The notes: generated by a model not told the origin, from the letters alone. 64,000 bases of DNA from Lutraria lutraria (GCA_964023205.1 OZ026844.1:25704934-25768933), one strand, 5' to 3'. Numbered from the stretch's first letter, positions 9,601-20,823 are shown. Numbers and translations are program-made.

Positions 9601-11893
9601 ATATTTCCACTTGAAGTAACAGTGGATAATGTAGGATTCACAGCATAAGACACGGTACCCGACGATACAACACTTACGCCAATGTTAGGATTTACTCTTA
9701 TTGGCATTTCATTCTGACAGATTATTTGTCCTGAATTAACATTGGGGATTCTCTGTACTATCCCGGCTGGCAAAACATTTGTTGTAGCTTGAGAAGGAAT
9801 GAGGCCACGATTCTGAGTCATTATGAATTGTTTGCCCACATTAACCTGTGCAGGAAGTGAATACCTATGTTGTGTCTGTGCCTGAAAATGACCTGCAATG
9901 TTAGAAACAGCTGGCTTCAAAATGTGGACATTATTGCCAGGATTGACACGTCCAGGGATGAGAACCTGAGCATTTGGCTGTACTTGTCTAGTAGCTGTTC
10001 TCTGGACAGGATAAGCCACACGGTTTTGGAATGCAGCAGCAGGATATGATTGTACACCAGGGGGTCGGTTTGGAGCAACTGCCACCCGACCAGCAAGTTG
10101 AACTGGTACTCTTGGTTGTTGTTGATAGATAACCTGTGCTGAAATTCTTGGCTGTGATGATGATAGAGATTGCGTTAATCTTGCCCCCTGATAGACTTGC
10201 GGCACTGCATTGGTACCTAGTACATACTGACTTGGTCCTAAAAGTACAGGTATTTATAATAATTCCAATTTTTTAATTGAACATTTGAATTGATAATGAA
10301 TGAAACAATGGCTAACAAGTTAAATGAATGAACAATACAAAAACATTTTTTGCATAAAATACACAAATTTCCGTGTTGATTATCTGTACATAATTGGTTC
10401 GACATAGATGGTCACTTTATGGTTGAAAATCTTTGTTCGGGACTGAAAATCTACCTTGATATATAAAAATATCGAAAACCACGAATTCGAAATAAGTGCA
10501 TTTTTTAAATATGTAAAACCAAGAATAAAAATCTTAATCTTTACAGCTATATAAGCACGATTTTTAAATAAGCGATTTCGATATAATGAGTTTCGACTGA
10601 AATATAAAAAGAGTTCATTAATGGTCAGCCTTCTAAGTTTTTTTTTTAGTAAAAGGGGAAGACCATGGGCACTGGTAAAAGTACACAAGAGGCAAATTTA
10701 GGCAATATTCATAACAAGAGGGCCATGACGGCCCTATATCGCTCACCTAAGCATTGTAACACTAAGGGATAATTTAATCAAGGAAAGGTTATTTGACATG
10801 GTAAAGAATTATCTACCAAAACTCTTAAGTAGGTGTTGAAATCAACTGACCCCCGGGGCTGGGCCAATATTGACCCTTTGGCCATGATTTGAACAAACTT
10901 GGTAGAGGTCAACAAGAAAATGCTACATCCAAAATACCTAAGCCCTAGGCTTTGTGGTTTTGGACAAGATTCTTTAAATTTTCCTATATGGGCCTACATA
11001 AATCTAGTGACCCCAGGACAGGGCCAATTCTGCCCCCCCCCCCCCCCCCCTACCATGATTAGAACAAACTTAGTAGAGGTCTGCAAGACAATGCTACACA
11101 CCAAATATCTTAGCTCTAGGTCTTGGACAAGAACATTTTTTTAATTTTCCTATATAAAATAGAGTAAACCCTGGGGTGGGGCCAAATTTAACCCCGGGGC
11201 CATAATTTGAACAAACTTGGTAGAGGTCCACTAGACAATGCCACATACAAAATATTGAAGCTCTAGGCCTTGTGGTTTTGAACAAGAAGAATTTTTCAAT
11301 TTTCCTATATAAGTCTTTATAAATCAAGTGACCCCCGGGGCGGGGCCAATTTTGACCCTAGGGCAATAATTTGAACAATCTTGGTAGATGTCCACTAGGC
11401 AATGCTACACACCAAATATCAAAGCTCTAGGTCCTCTGGTTTTTGAGAAGAAGATTTTTGAAAAAAAATTGAAAAATCCTTCTGGTTGCTATGGCAACTA
11501 AAGTTCTGCATGGAATGGAATTCTTTGAACAACTTTGGTAGAGCTTCAAGCAAGGAACTTCAAGCTGTGAAGTTTTGTTGAAATTGACCCAGTGGTTTAG
11601 GAGGAGATGTTGCTTAAAGAATTTGTTGACGACGGACATAGCTCGATCCTAAAAACTCACCTTGGCACTTTGTGCCAGGGGAGCTAAAAAGGGAAATAGA
11701 TTTCTTTTTCTGGAAAATATATAACTACAGAGTAGATTTTATGTCACTCACCTTGAGGAGGCATCAATGTTACCACTGGACGAGCAATCACATTACCAAT
11801 GGGAGATTTAATTGGACTGACAGAAACAGCCTTAGGACGCATCAGTCGTGGCATTCCCGTTGGTGTCCGTGGCAGATTACTATTGAAGCTCAT
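378..11893 (-). CDS. SFMBT1: SFMBT-type Polycomb protein with MBT repeats (5' part of gene, eight coding exons)
   Basis: Exons in transcript order: 11752-11893, 9362-10237, 8201-8289, 6529-7279, 4486-4571, 3458-3698, 1317-1405, 378-621. Each has GT/AG borders and the phases chain without a stop, giving 839 codons plus one base. Residues ~1-620 are low-complexity (P/Q/V-rich, then acidic and Ser-rich). Then come a WEDYL...TAVP...FKH segment and MBT repeat 1 (KLEVRNKSDPDTFWVATV, NDFWCDFS, HHIGW), a linker with DKVSDW, and MBT repeat 2 (WLVQVLENVGGRLYLR, LHPIGW). This order matches SFMBT1/2 and fly Sfmbt, chromatin proteins whose MBT repeats bind methylated histone tails and which belong to Pho-repressive complexes. 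MBT3, MBT4, SLED and SAM are expected beyond position 1. The paralogue name is uncertain, and invertebrates may have a single SFMBT. The long N-terminus is unlike vertebrate SFMBT1, which begins near the WEDYL segment. Confidence 0.93.
640..835 (+). repeat. Hairpin-ended repeat, CTGTGACCTTGACCT family (partial)
   Basis: It contains the signature GTGACCTTGACCTG, a cytosine-rich mid part, 'GACAGACAAGACAGGCC', and ends in an ATGCCCC...ATGGGCATAA hairpin. Related copies: 44316-44490 (inverted), 55262-55442, 58790-58960 and 60590-60797. It lies in an SFMBT intron. Confidence 0.6.
1489..1690 (-). mobile_element. tRNA-derived SINE (inverted copy)
   Basis: The reverse strand matches the SINE at 49609-49839: a box-A-like GTGGTTAAAGGTCGC, the variable CACTGTAACCTCTCA part, GGGTCATGGATTTGAGC for box B, then the AGGCAGTTGCTTACG body and the GGGGCGTAAAACTC tail. 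No intact tRNA cloverleaf. It lies in an SFMBT intron. Confidence 0.7.
1968..3159 (+). repeat. Hairpin-ended repeat, core family A, ~160-bp tandem units
   Basis: The left end is CAAGAGGGCCACATTGGCCC (hairpin) then GCTCACCTGAG. The right end is a GCTCACCTGAT/ATCAGGTGAGC hairpin followed by TAAAAA. In between, six units with CCATAACTCTTGAAG start at 2151, 2311, 2472, 2633, 2794 and 2954, a period of 160-161 bp. The architecture resembles the pearl/BIV160 class described in bivalves (established class; membership is inference). It sits in an SFMBT intron. Confidence 0.85.
3332..3470. repeat. Triplicated 45-bp exon-intron junction of SFMBT MBT1 exon
   Basis: Three copies of a 45-bp unit (TAAAGGTAAGACTCAACT...ACCATCAGGGG) lie in tandem. 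The first on the minus strand includes the end of the MBT1 exon and its donor. Donor sites therefore occur at 3457/3456, 3412/3411 and (as GATA|GTAATA) 3367/3366. Each step is exactly 45 nt. Confidence 0.85.
3458..3698 (-). CDS. SFMBT1: SFMBT MBT repeat 1 exon
   Basis: Acceptor TTAATAG|GT, donor GATG|GTATGC. It encodes the first MBT repeat: MKLEVRNKSDPDTFWVATV, RLRYDGYSDDNSNDFWCD and IHHIGWSAQNGK. The donor region is tandemly duplicated downstream, so a second donor at 3412/3411 would lengthen the exon to 3413-3698 and add 15 in-frame residues. In human SFMBT1 the PPEGI/DKVSDW junction lies at this same point. Confidence 0.93.
4599..6165. mobile_element. Inverted-repeat element holding a nested family-A repeat
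   Basis: The left end is ACGGTTCGGGTGATATGTC and the right end is its inverted partner, ACAAATCACCCGAACCGT. The flanks are AT-rich. Inside are GC-rich arms (4600-4790; 5960-6160) around a complete family-A hairpin repeat (4820-5730), so the host element was ~650 bp before insertion. It starts 28 bp from SFMBT exon 4486-4571. No transposase ORF. Confidence 0.65.
4820..5730 (+). repeat. Hairpin-ended repeat, core family A, with duplicated palindromic 3' end
   Basis: It has the same ends and ~160-bp CCATAACTCTTGAAG units as 1968-3159. An internal small duplication (TTGCCCATAATCGAACTT) is seen near 5353-5391. Its 3' end is doubled in inverted form: 5642-5707 is a 66-bp palindrome with only the central two bases unpaired, followed by a second end hairpin. 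Confidence 0.85.
6529..7279 (-). CDS. SFMBT1: SFMBT acidic Ser/Asp/Glu-rich exon
   Basis: This 751-nt exon follows 8201-8289 (short, phase 2 in, phase 0 out). It encodes an acidic, Ser/Thr-rich, probably disordered segment with one CxxC pair (TCQYC). I do not see the FCS zinc finger known from fly Sfmbt. It ends GAT G|GTAAGA and joins 4486-4571, which starts with two bases and encodes DSEEPYFMWEDYL, linking the N-terminal extension to the MBT part. Confidence 0.8.
7341..7650 (+). repeat. ~50-bp minisatellite
   Basis: Six degenerate copies of a unit starting CAAGACAAGACAACATTGTA and ending AAAACCTTATTTCAACACT. It lies in the SFMBT intron immediately upstream of exon 6529-7279. Confidence 0.8.
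7705..8066. mobile_element. MITE with ~38-bp terminal inverted repeats and TTAA flanks
   Basis: Left end TTAAGGTAGTATGCGACCT...CTTGACGTCATGGGTCA; right end TGACCCATGACATCAAGGAG...GTCGCATACTACCTTAA. The TTAA at both borders suggests piggyBac-type targeting (inference). The interior is ~280 bp with no transposase. It is intronic in SFMBT, 134 bp from exon 8201-8289. Confidence 0.8.
9362..10237 (-). CDS. SFMBT1: SFMBT large N-terminal exon, P/Q/V-rich
   Basis: This 876-nt exon has no known fold. It is rich in Pro, Gln, Val, Asn and Ser (for example IYQQQPRVPVQ), with repeated short basic-aliphatic stretches, and turns acidic at its end (NSDTEMDAG). It starts at TTTTAG|GA and ends at GCGG|GTAAGA, both in phase with neighbours. 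It looks like a disordered transcription-factor-like region. I see no zinc finger in it. Confidence 0.8.
10380..10592. mobile_element. MITE-like repeat ending in ATATAATGAGTTTCGACTG
   Basis: Shares long stretches with 56212-56430: AATTGGTTCGACATAGATGG, GATATATAAAAATATCGA and ATTTCGATATAATGAGTTTC. A third end-only copy, inverted, is at 1193-1219 (CAGTCAAAACTCGTTATATC). The CAGT-type terminus resembles pogo/Tigger ends. No coding capacity. Confidence 0.6.
10713..11690 (+). repeat. Hairpin-ended repeat, core family B
   Basis: The left end is CAAGAGGGCCATGACGGCCC then TATCGCTCACC. The right end is CTCACCTTGGCAC...GTGCCAGGGGAGCTAAAAA. The core units contain ATAATTTGAACAAACTTGG, TCCACTAGACAATGCTACA and CAAATATCTTAGCTCTAGG. 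It includes an 18-bp poly-C run near 11034-11051. It lies in SFMBT intron 1. Confidence 0.85.
11752..11893 (-). CDS. SFMBT1: SFMBT first coding exon
   Basis: ATG at 11893-11891 opens MSFNSNLPRTPTGMPRLM and runs 47 codons plus one base to a strong donor (CAAG|GTGAGT). It joins in phase to the acceptor at 10237. No better upstream ATG is evident. The exon is flanked on both sides by same-orientation hairpin-ended repeats (10713-11690 and 11998-12919). A 5' untranslated exon upstream cannot be excluded. Confidence 0.8.
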
Positions 11894-11997
11894 TATGTCA
11901 AGCTAATGTCTGTACTATTGATTGAAATGACCAATGAACAACAATTCAAACCAAACCTAAATAGATAACACAACATAAATTATAAAGCTAGACTGAA

Positions 11998-12919
11998 AAC
12001 AAGAGGGCCATGATGACCCTATATCTATAGCTCACCTGACCACCACTGAATGCAGCCTTGCACAATCAAGTGACCTCCAGGGTGGGGACATTTTGACACC
12101 CCCGGGTGTCACAGTTTGAACAATCTTGGTAGAAGTCACCTAGATAATGCTACACACTACATATATATCTAAGCTATCGGTCAAACAGTTTTTGGGCAGG
12201 AAAGTTTTTGAAGAATTACCTATAGATAATAGAGAGCTTTGTAAAATCAAGTGACCTTGTAGGCAGGAAAAATATTGACCCCAGGGCCATGATTTGAACA
12301 AACTTGGTAGATGTCTACTAGACAATGCTAGACATCAAATAACTCAACTCTAGGCATAGTAGTTTTTGACAAGATTTTTCAGCATTTTCGTAAACAAGCC
12401 TAGACATAAAATCAACTGTCCCCCGGGACCAGGCCAATATTGACCCTTGGACCACGATTTGAACAATCATGGGAAAGATTTACTAGTCAATGCTCCAAAC
12501 AAAATATCAAAGCTCTAGGTTTTCAGGTTCTTGAGAAGATTTTCAAAATTTGCCCTGGGCTGGGGTCAATTTTGACCCGAGAGTCATGATTTTAAGTCTT
12601 GGTAGAAGTCCACTAGACAATGCTACACACCAAATATCAAAGCTCTACGTCTTCTGATTTTTGAGAAGTAGATTTTTAAGATTTTCAAAAAAAAAATCTT
12701 TTTATTGCCATGGCAACAAGTTTTTAATGAAATTTTTTGAACACCTTTGGAGCTTCATGCAAGGAACAATCCTGTTAATTTCTTTTAAAATTGACCCTGT
12801 GCAGTGTGGTTCAGGAGAAGATGTAGTTTGAATCAAATTGTAGATGAAACACGATGCCGGACTACAGACAATCAAGGATCCTAAAAGCTCACCTTGGCAC
12901 TGTGCCAGGTGAGCTAAAA
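11998..12919 (+). repeat. Hairpin-ended repeat, core family B, just upstream of SFMBT start
   Basis: Same ends and core words as 10713-11690, more diverged. Its left end starts 105 bp upstream of the SFMBT ATG, so it lies in the promoter, a 5' UTR or a 5' intron of that gene. 12920-14429 holds no gene I can support. It contains a GC-richer patch near 13200-13350 (GGGAGGTAACCCTGATAAA) that could be promoter sequence. Confidence 0.85.
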
Positions 12920-14429
12920 TAAAAAAAAAGTGGGAACAATATTTGAAAGAAAAAAAACATTTTATTTTATAGAATGAACCTGTGGGATCTATTTTTGTGC
13001 TATTTGAATGTAATTTGATAAATCTTACAGTGAACTAGACTTCAAACTTCCATCAAATGTGTTTACACCATTCAAACATAGCTGTGATGTTCAGTTATGA
13101 ACGAATGCAGAATAGATATAGATAGATGCTACTGCAAAGTAGTCATTTTCTTATAACGTATTTAATATAAAAGCAGTGTTCAGAACAAAACATAACAAGC
13201 TTATTTTAGTTACATTTTACGGTACGAATTTGCCCGAGAACGATAGTAATTAGCCACAAGCCATGGAAAGGGAGGTAACCCTGATAAATCCGAGAAGCCA
13301 ACACTAAAATGGCTATCGCACGATAAAGAAAAGTTGTAAGAGAGAATTAAGTGCAAGAAAATTAAAAACAAACTTCAGCTCACCTTTTGTATCGTTTTTA
13401 CATTCTGTTTTCTTCTATTTATTCATTTAATTGGCTATTTTTAATTAAGGAAACAGCAATTTGTTCACTTGCGCAAAATGCCGGTCTCGCGTGTGATTAA
13501 CTACATTGTACAAATTACTTAAGTTCAGATCAAGAGTTGTCGTTACTTTTCGCATCTGTACAGTGCAGCCTCGTCAAAGCATCATCCTTCGGGAGAAGTA
13601 AATTATGTTGTTATTGAGAGGTTGTTACTCTAGAGTGATTAAATTAATAGTAAAAAATGTGCAGTTGGAAAAAATCTTTTTGTTGCTGACGGGAGGTTGT
13701 TGCTCAAGAGAGGGCCGCTCTGGAGAGGTTGTACTGTACATCTTAACCTGGTTCCCGTTCCATGTTGCAGTCTTCTATTGTTCAAGTGTTTTTTTCCAGA
13801 TTACTCTCTGTGCAGTGTTTCAAGTCAGGGGCGTAGCTTAAAATAATGTGTAAATAACTTTCTAGGGGGTTCCGTGGCAAACTTGGTCAAAATGTCTAAA
13901 TACCCGCGGATCTTCTATTCTCCTGGCCCATATCTCCTCGATCTGTTTAATGCACTTTTGAGATTTTAATTTTTCAGAAAAAAGTGTAGGCACATGCCTA
14001 CGGTGCCTAAAGGAAGCTACACCAGTGTAACTGATTGACTTTATAACATAAACTAACACTTTCCGCCAAGTGCTATACACTTAAATAAATAAAGTGAAAT
14101 TTTGATTTTCTTGTAAATTTAGACATCTTTTCTGCAGCATATTATACAAAAGAATTGTTTCATTTGTTTGTTAAACTTATACCATTTGTCGCTTTATTTC
14201 TTGTTTTACAAGAATCTTGTAAAATCTGAGACATTGACAGAGGTATATGTGAGGGACAATCAACAACAACTCTGGATAGAGATTGCTCAGCAGAAACAAA
14301 TTTTAATGCGGTACAAAACTTTTAATGAACAGTCCATGCATAGTGATACATATTTGAAATTACTTATTTCATACCATTGTTACTTATTCATCTGTTGTTT
14401 AACAGCGCATTCAAAAGTTATGGTGATGT

Positions 14430-14662
14430 CAGTGGGTGAGCCCCAGAGAGAGAAGATACAGGAGAACTGGGCATTTGGATCTTATTTCAAATAGTTTATC
14501 CAGGTTCTTCATGGTGCCTGGTGTAAAACATTGTTACACGCCACACCCATTTTCCTGTGATTTACTAGACACAGTTAATTGGGATGGGGACACTGAAAAA
14601 GCGTCCCTGAGAAATTCGGATCTTTTGTGCAGTAGTCCAGTGTGTTACCACTAGTCCACCGT
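14430..14662 (-). mobile_element. tRNA-derived SINE (inverted copy of the 55532 type)
   Basis: The reverse strand reads GGTCACGGTGGACTAGTGGT, then a body with GAATTTCTCAGGGACGC, ACAGGAAAATGGGTGTGGC, TTTACACCAGGCACCATGAA and CCAGTTCTCCTGTATCTTCT. This parallels 55532-55873. The box B region is lost or diverged. It accounts for the ORFs seen here on the plus strand. Confidence 0.6.
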
Positions 14663-17097
14663 GACCAATAATTTTTACTTGTGCGTTAAAAGTATTTATC
14701 TTTATCATATCATTTTCTTGTCCACAACTTTTTGTCTCCCAATGTATTCAACTTATTTTATCCTCATATTGATGTATGTTTGAAGGCCTTGTCTAGTAAA
14801 TGCAGTTTGACCTATCTAGTCAGTTTCAAGAGCTTTTTAACAACAGAATAGAAAGTCAGTACTTAAGTTTAAAACTAACTGGTCGTAAATAGCAGGAAAT
14901 GATGTTTCATACAATAGAGGACACTGTGTTAAAACTAATTACAGTATAATTATGCAGCATGAATAACAAAAAGAACCAGCCCAGTTATTTTCCTGTGTAA
15001 TGATTTCACCAACCAACTGCCTTGACACTCTTAAAGGGAAATATGACTGTCACTTTGTCCTTAAGTAAATGTTTGGTAAATGTTAAGTATTATTCATATG
15101 TTAATGTTAATATCATATCAAATAAAGGAGTACCAATACAAATAATAACTTCCACAATAGAATTCTAAGATAGATAAGTACAAAGCAATGACACAGAATT
15201 CAATTTATTTTCACCATATACATGTAATTCAAGATACTCATTAACTCAACAAAAACATACTTTGTACAATGTACAGAACAACATACACATTTTACTGTAT
15301 TAAATATATTTGCAACCACAAAGTTGCTCTAAAACAAATGTAAGACTAAACATGTTAAGATTTTTGACAATTTACTTTGTAACTTTTAGAAAGCAATGAT
15401 CACATACAACCATTAATAAATTGTTATTAACCAAAAAAGCAAGAAGCATATAGTCAACACAACATTGACAAATGTTGCTGACCTTTTTTGCAATAACATT
15501 AAAAATAAATGTTAATAACTTCTATAATTATGTAAAGCATCTATGTATTTGTATATCAAATATTGCACCAATTAGGTTTTAAAGACACAAAACTAGGTGT
15601 GAAATCACACTGATTTTTTTTATTGATTTAACAGTATTGAGAAAGAGAAAATATTCGTACAAATAAATTCTACTGTTTTCAGCATCCTGACATAAGTTAT
15701 TGATCAATTATAACCATAAAATATTAATCTTCACTGATTGTTTATACTGCCATAAAAATACTAGTAATATTATTTGTATAAAAGAACTTCAATTCCATTT
15801 GAAGTACAGAAAATATCACACAAGAACAAAAAAATCATTTTATGTTGAAATCAAGGCAACACAGAAAATAAAAATATGCTTTATCTTATCACAATAAGTG
15901 CAATAAAAATTTAAAGCTATGAAGTTTTTGATAATAATGTCAAAGACTATCGCCTGTAAAACTAGCAAAATATCAAATAAATTACAGTTGAAATATAAAG
16001 TATTGTTATAATACATGTATGTATTAACCCTTTACCTCAGCTTATTAGTCTAAACTGGTACACTTAATGCATACAGGTTATTGGGAAAAGTGAAATGTTT
16101 AAAACTAATATCAACCACATTGTTTTTTGGTCATTTTTTTATGGAAGATTAAAGTATAGTATATTTTACATGACATTTAAAACATAATTTTATTTGAGAA
16201 AAAATCAAGCTAAAAACAGGTATGAAAGGCAGGATCATGTAGATTAGGTAGAGGTGTGTAAAGGCTGGACCATGAGGTAAAGGATTAACAAGTAAGTTCT
16301 GATCCAAACTCATGTAATAAATGGATAGGATAACATTCAATGCAATTGATTTACAGAAGCCATTCACATAAACTACTAAATAAGTGAAGAAGCAGGCCAA
16401 ATTATCCTTACTGGTACATAATTATCATGAATTACAGTGTCCTCTGCTTATTAGACATTCGGCAGTACACAGAATCTAAATACATTTTACTATGATAATA
16501 ATGGGATAGTTGAGAATCAAATATTCATAATGAGATCAATACATGCATCAACGATAGTTCCTATTGTTTGTATCATCAAGTTGGTCAACAACCCATATAA
16601 AATACATCTACATTTATACATTGATTGTAACCTTAAGTAACGGTTTATTTGCTTCTTACAACCAGGTATAATGTGATTTCACAACAGCATGTCAGTTATG
16701 TATAGAGGACAGTTTAAAAGTCAATGTTTAAGTGAACTATATTGTATGTCATTACTCAAGCTTATTAAATGAAAGTTACAGTCCACTTTCACTAAAAATA
16801 AATTTGGAATTAATTCTACAGACTGTAGTCATAAAAAATGTAATATTAGTACCTAATACAACAACCGACAAAACACTAAATTAAATATAGAAGATATAAG
16901 CTCATTAAAAATACATCACAAATTAATTCAAAGTGTGTTTTTTTAAGCACAACTCGTAACAAGAAAAAAGCTAATGGTATTAGCTGTTTTCATCAATTTG
17001 ATATGCATGTCTCCATGAATTATTGAGTTGTGTTACTAAGACACCAATAATATAATACCGAGCAATTATATCCGTATAGGTACAATTACTAACCATG
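14663..17097. other. AT-rich intergenic stretch, no gene seen
   Basis: No ORF, tRNA or splice-linked exon could be supported on either strand. A MITE-like element at 16023-16289 has ends TTAACCCTTTACCTCAG and TGAGGTAAAGGATTAA, and a related fragment lies near 61612-61720. Part of this stretch may belong to a long RAB43 3' UTR, but nothing in the sequence proves that. Confidence 0.5.
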
Positions 17098-17381
17098 AGT
17101 TCTAAAATAGACAATGCTACACACCGAATATCTCAGCTCTAGGCAATGTGGTTTCAGACAACAAGATTTTTAAAGATTTTCCTAATGGATTTTTTTACAA
17201 CTTTGGTAAAGCTTCATGCAAGGAACATCCCAGTAAAGTTTCCTTGAAACTGAACAATTCCTTTAGAAGGAGATATTGTTTAAAGCAATTGTTGATGCAT
17301 GGACCGACGCACAGACAGATGCACTGACATCACGCGATCATATTAGCTCACCTTGAGCACTTTGAACTCTGGTGAGTTAAA
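17098..17381 (+). repeat. Truncated family-B hairpin repeat (3' end only)
   Basis: Starts mid-unit (AGACAATGCTACACACCGAA) and runs to the end hairpin GCTCACCTTGAGCAC...CTCTGGTGAGTTAAAAA. The left hairpin end is missing. Confidence 0.75.
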
Positions 17382-18116
17382 AACAGCATTTATCTAAAAA
17401 ATATTTAAATAGTATGCTAGTTTGATAAGCAGGATATTTACTTCCCAAACATAACTTTTATGATTCATTTCCTTGCATTTATGTTCTCCTGTCAAGTGTT
17501 TAAATAGAAGTATTTTATAATAAAAATTGACTGCAAACTTGGAATAAACAATTTGTTTCATTGTCACAATGTGTGAAAAAGCATTCGGTTACAATTTTGT
17601 TCTATTTTAGGTGCAACGAAAATGACGTGGGAATATCATACAACATGTCACTACTCGAGATAATCATGGTAATTACTTCTTAAACTACGTCAAGGGACAA
17701 GCGACTGTCATTGAGATAACAATGCTTGTTAAATTGAGAGATAATTAAGGTGCTCATTACATTTATGCTCGTAATAACAAAGTTTAACTGTATTTATTAG
17801 AGAGACGTGTGGTATTTCCTGAAAATCAGTTTTAACATGTACAATGTTCAGGAGCATGTTCAGGAGAATTATACTAAGTAAGTGAGATTCTTTCAAATAT
17901 CAGGCAGATAGATCAAGTAAGCGAATAAATCATTTAATCAAAGTACCGAAGGTACTCATGAAAACTGAACTAAAACGGACTTGCACCGCAAAATTGAACA
18001 GGAAATAGTTAAACAATTGCATGGCAGATGTAGAAAAATGTTGTACTTTGGTCCGAATAAAAATTCATGCATGCAAGTGATGGCAATAGCTGAACTATCG
18101 TACAGTTTCCAAAAAC

Positions 18117-19388
18117 AACAAGAGGGTCATGATAGCCCTATAAATGCTCACCAGGAGAAAAGGTCATTTGGAGAATAACATTGTTGAAGTTTTCTATACA
18201 AGTCTAAGTAAGATCAAGTGACCCATCTGGGCCGTTTTTTATCCCATGGCCATTATATGAACAGATTTAAAAGAGGTCCATTAGACAAAGCTAGATACCA
18301 AATATCTTAGCTCTAGGCCTTGTGGTTTCGGAGAAGATTTTTTTTAATTTTCCTATATAAAATAGAATAAACCCCAGGGCAGGGCTAATTTTGACCCCGG
18401 GGCCATAATTTTAACAAACTTGGTAGAGGTCCACTAGATAATGCTACATACCAAATATCTTAGCTCTAGGCCTTGTGGTTTTGGAGAAGATTTTTTAAAT
18501 TTTCCTATATAAGTCTATATAAATCAAGTGACCCCCGGGGCGGGGCCAATTTTGACCCTAGGGCAATAATTTGAACAAACTTGGTAGAGGTCCACTAGAC
18601 AATGCTACATACCAAATATCTTAGCTCTAGGCCTTGTGGTTTCGGAGAAGAAGATTTTTTAAATTTTCCTATATAAAAAAGAATAAACCCCAGGGCAGGG
18701 CCAATTTTGACCCCGGGGCCATAATTTGAACAAACTTGGTAGAGGTCCACTAGACAATGCCACATACAAAATATCTAAACTCTAGGCCTTGCGGTTTCCG
18801 AGAAGAAGATTTTTTTAATTTTCCTATATAAGTCTATATAAATCAAGTGACCCCCGGGGCGGGGCCAATTTTGACCCTAGGGCAATAATTTGAACAAACT
18901 TGGTAGAGGTCCACTAGACAATGCTACACACCAAATATCAAAGCTCTAGGCATTGTAGTTTTTGACAAGAAGATTTTTTTAATTTCCTATATAAGTCTAT
19001 GTAAAATCAAGTTACCCCCGGGGCGGAGCCAATTTTGACCCTAGGGGAATAATTTGAACAAACTTTGTAGAGTTCCATTAGACAATGCTACATACCAAAT
19101 ATCTAAGCTCTAGGCCCTGTGGTTTCAGACAAGAAGATTTTTTAAGTTTTTTCTATTTGTTGCCATAGCAACCAGAATTTTTAATGAAATTTAATTTTTT
19201 GAACAACTTTGAAAGGGGACCACCCAAGGATCATTCCAGCCAAGTTTGGTTGCAATCGGCATAGCGGTGTAGGAGGAGATGTTGTTTTAATTAAACATGG
19301 ACGCCACATATTCGTAATGACGCACGATGGACGCAGGGCGATCACAAAAGCTCACCCTGAGCACATTCGTGCTCTGGTGAGCTAAAAA
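18117..19388 (+). repeat. Hairpin-ended repeat, core family C
   Basis: Left end CAAGAGGGTCATGATAGCCC then AATGCTCACC; right end GCTCACCCTGAGCACATTCG...GAGCTAAAAAA. Several units with CAATTTTGACCCTAGGGCAA and GGTAGAGGTCCACTAGACAA. Very close in sequence to 22589-24346, which has more units. The two differ mainly in core copy number. Confidence 0.88.
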
Positions 19389-20823
19389 AGAGCAAACATG
19401 AGAATTTGAACAATACATTATAACTGTATGAATATCAACCTTATCATCAATTACTATTTCACATTAAAATGTGAATATTTATACTACCGGGTAATCATAA
19501 AATTCTCTAATTCCTCAATAGATAACAATTCGTAGTATTTAAATATTATTGAACTAATCTAATTCTTGTAAAAAATATAGAAATTACTACCAAGGGTGAA
19601 ACTAAATATCACAATAAATAAGCAATCACAGATGTCAAAAAATAAATGTACTTTGCAAACATGATTACACATCTAGAAAATGACAAGTATTTCAAACAAA
19701 TTAACCAAGAACGGTTGTAATTAAGTACATCTGATAATACATCATTTCAGGAATTGAATTTCAATACCTGTAACCATACCAAGCACTTCTAGATATCTAC
19801 TTACACAATGCATGTAATACATTAAAAGAACAGATGTAACAACCAAACCTAAACAATTCAGAAATATAAGTTGATTGATAAATAACAAACATGAGTAACA
19901 ATTAATGTATCGTTCACTTTCAGTATAGAGCTGTCATTGATTCATTCTTTTTGCATATATAAAGTATTGACAAACCAGAATATCAGTACCAACAACATAT
20001 CGATGAATTTATATGTCTAAAATAAAAAATTCTCACTTCGCAATGCAAACATTCTTTTACCATAATTTTTGTCTTATCTTGATATTTTGAAACATGTTTG
20101 ATAAACGATTTGCAGAGAAAAATTACAAATACATCATTATCATTTGAATCAGTCAGCTCAATTTCAGACTGAATAGAAAAACACATACTTTCATATTTTA
20201 AGAATATTTCATTTGACTATCACATTCAAGTCAGTCTATAACAACAGATATGGACTTTTTGTTTCTATCAAGAATTGAGAAAAACATGTTCAATCATGTT
20301 ATCCAAATAGATCTATATATCATATTATTTTGCAGTAAATTGAGGTGACCCACTAATTCTAAGCAACCTTGAAAAAGTTACATATCAACAGTTATCAAAG
20401 ATGTGAAACTAAAGCTTAAAACCTAATGAAAGATGGAATAGACATTTTAAGTGGCACACAACAATCAGTGAGTGATTCCTTTCATTGATCTTACTTGAAT
20501 AATAGAGACTTAATAAAGACACAGTCGAAATACATGAAAACTTAAATCACACATAGAAATTCTGGAATGTCACAAAGATCTGTGTAACACAAAGCATTAA
20601 ATGTTCATGGGCAAAAAACAGCAGACTAATAGTCTCATATACTAAGTGAGTCATCAGTAAAATGCATTTACTAAACTTTAAAATTTCTTAAAAAATGTCA
20701 ATAACTGAAAAAAACATAATACAAATTAGGCTTCAACTTAATAATGAATTATAAGGAGAACAAAATTTTTCAATGGATCAATTTAAAACTAAACACCAAA
20801 AGGCTTTAAAATAATAGTTAAAC
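19389..20823. other. AT-rich stretch downstream of RAB43, no gene seen
   Basis: No ORF above chance and no repeat with clear ends. The low-GC, low-complexity character and position 3' of RAB43 fit a long 3' UTR or intergenic DNA. No polyadenylation signal could be singled out. Confidence 0.4.

Noticed and set aside
11034..11051. 18-bp poly-C (and the 18-19-bp poly-G near 27404-27422) as regulatory G-quadruplex sites
   Set aside because: They are homopolymer expansions inside repeats, prone to sequencing length error; no further support for a role.
13862..14494. ORFs of 72 and 108 codons upstream of SFMBT
   Set aside because: They overlap repeat-like sequence (GGCACATGCCTACGGTGCC) and the inverted SINE. 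No splice-compatible partner or family match.
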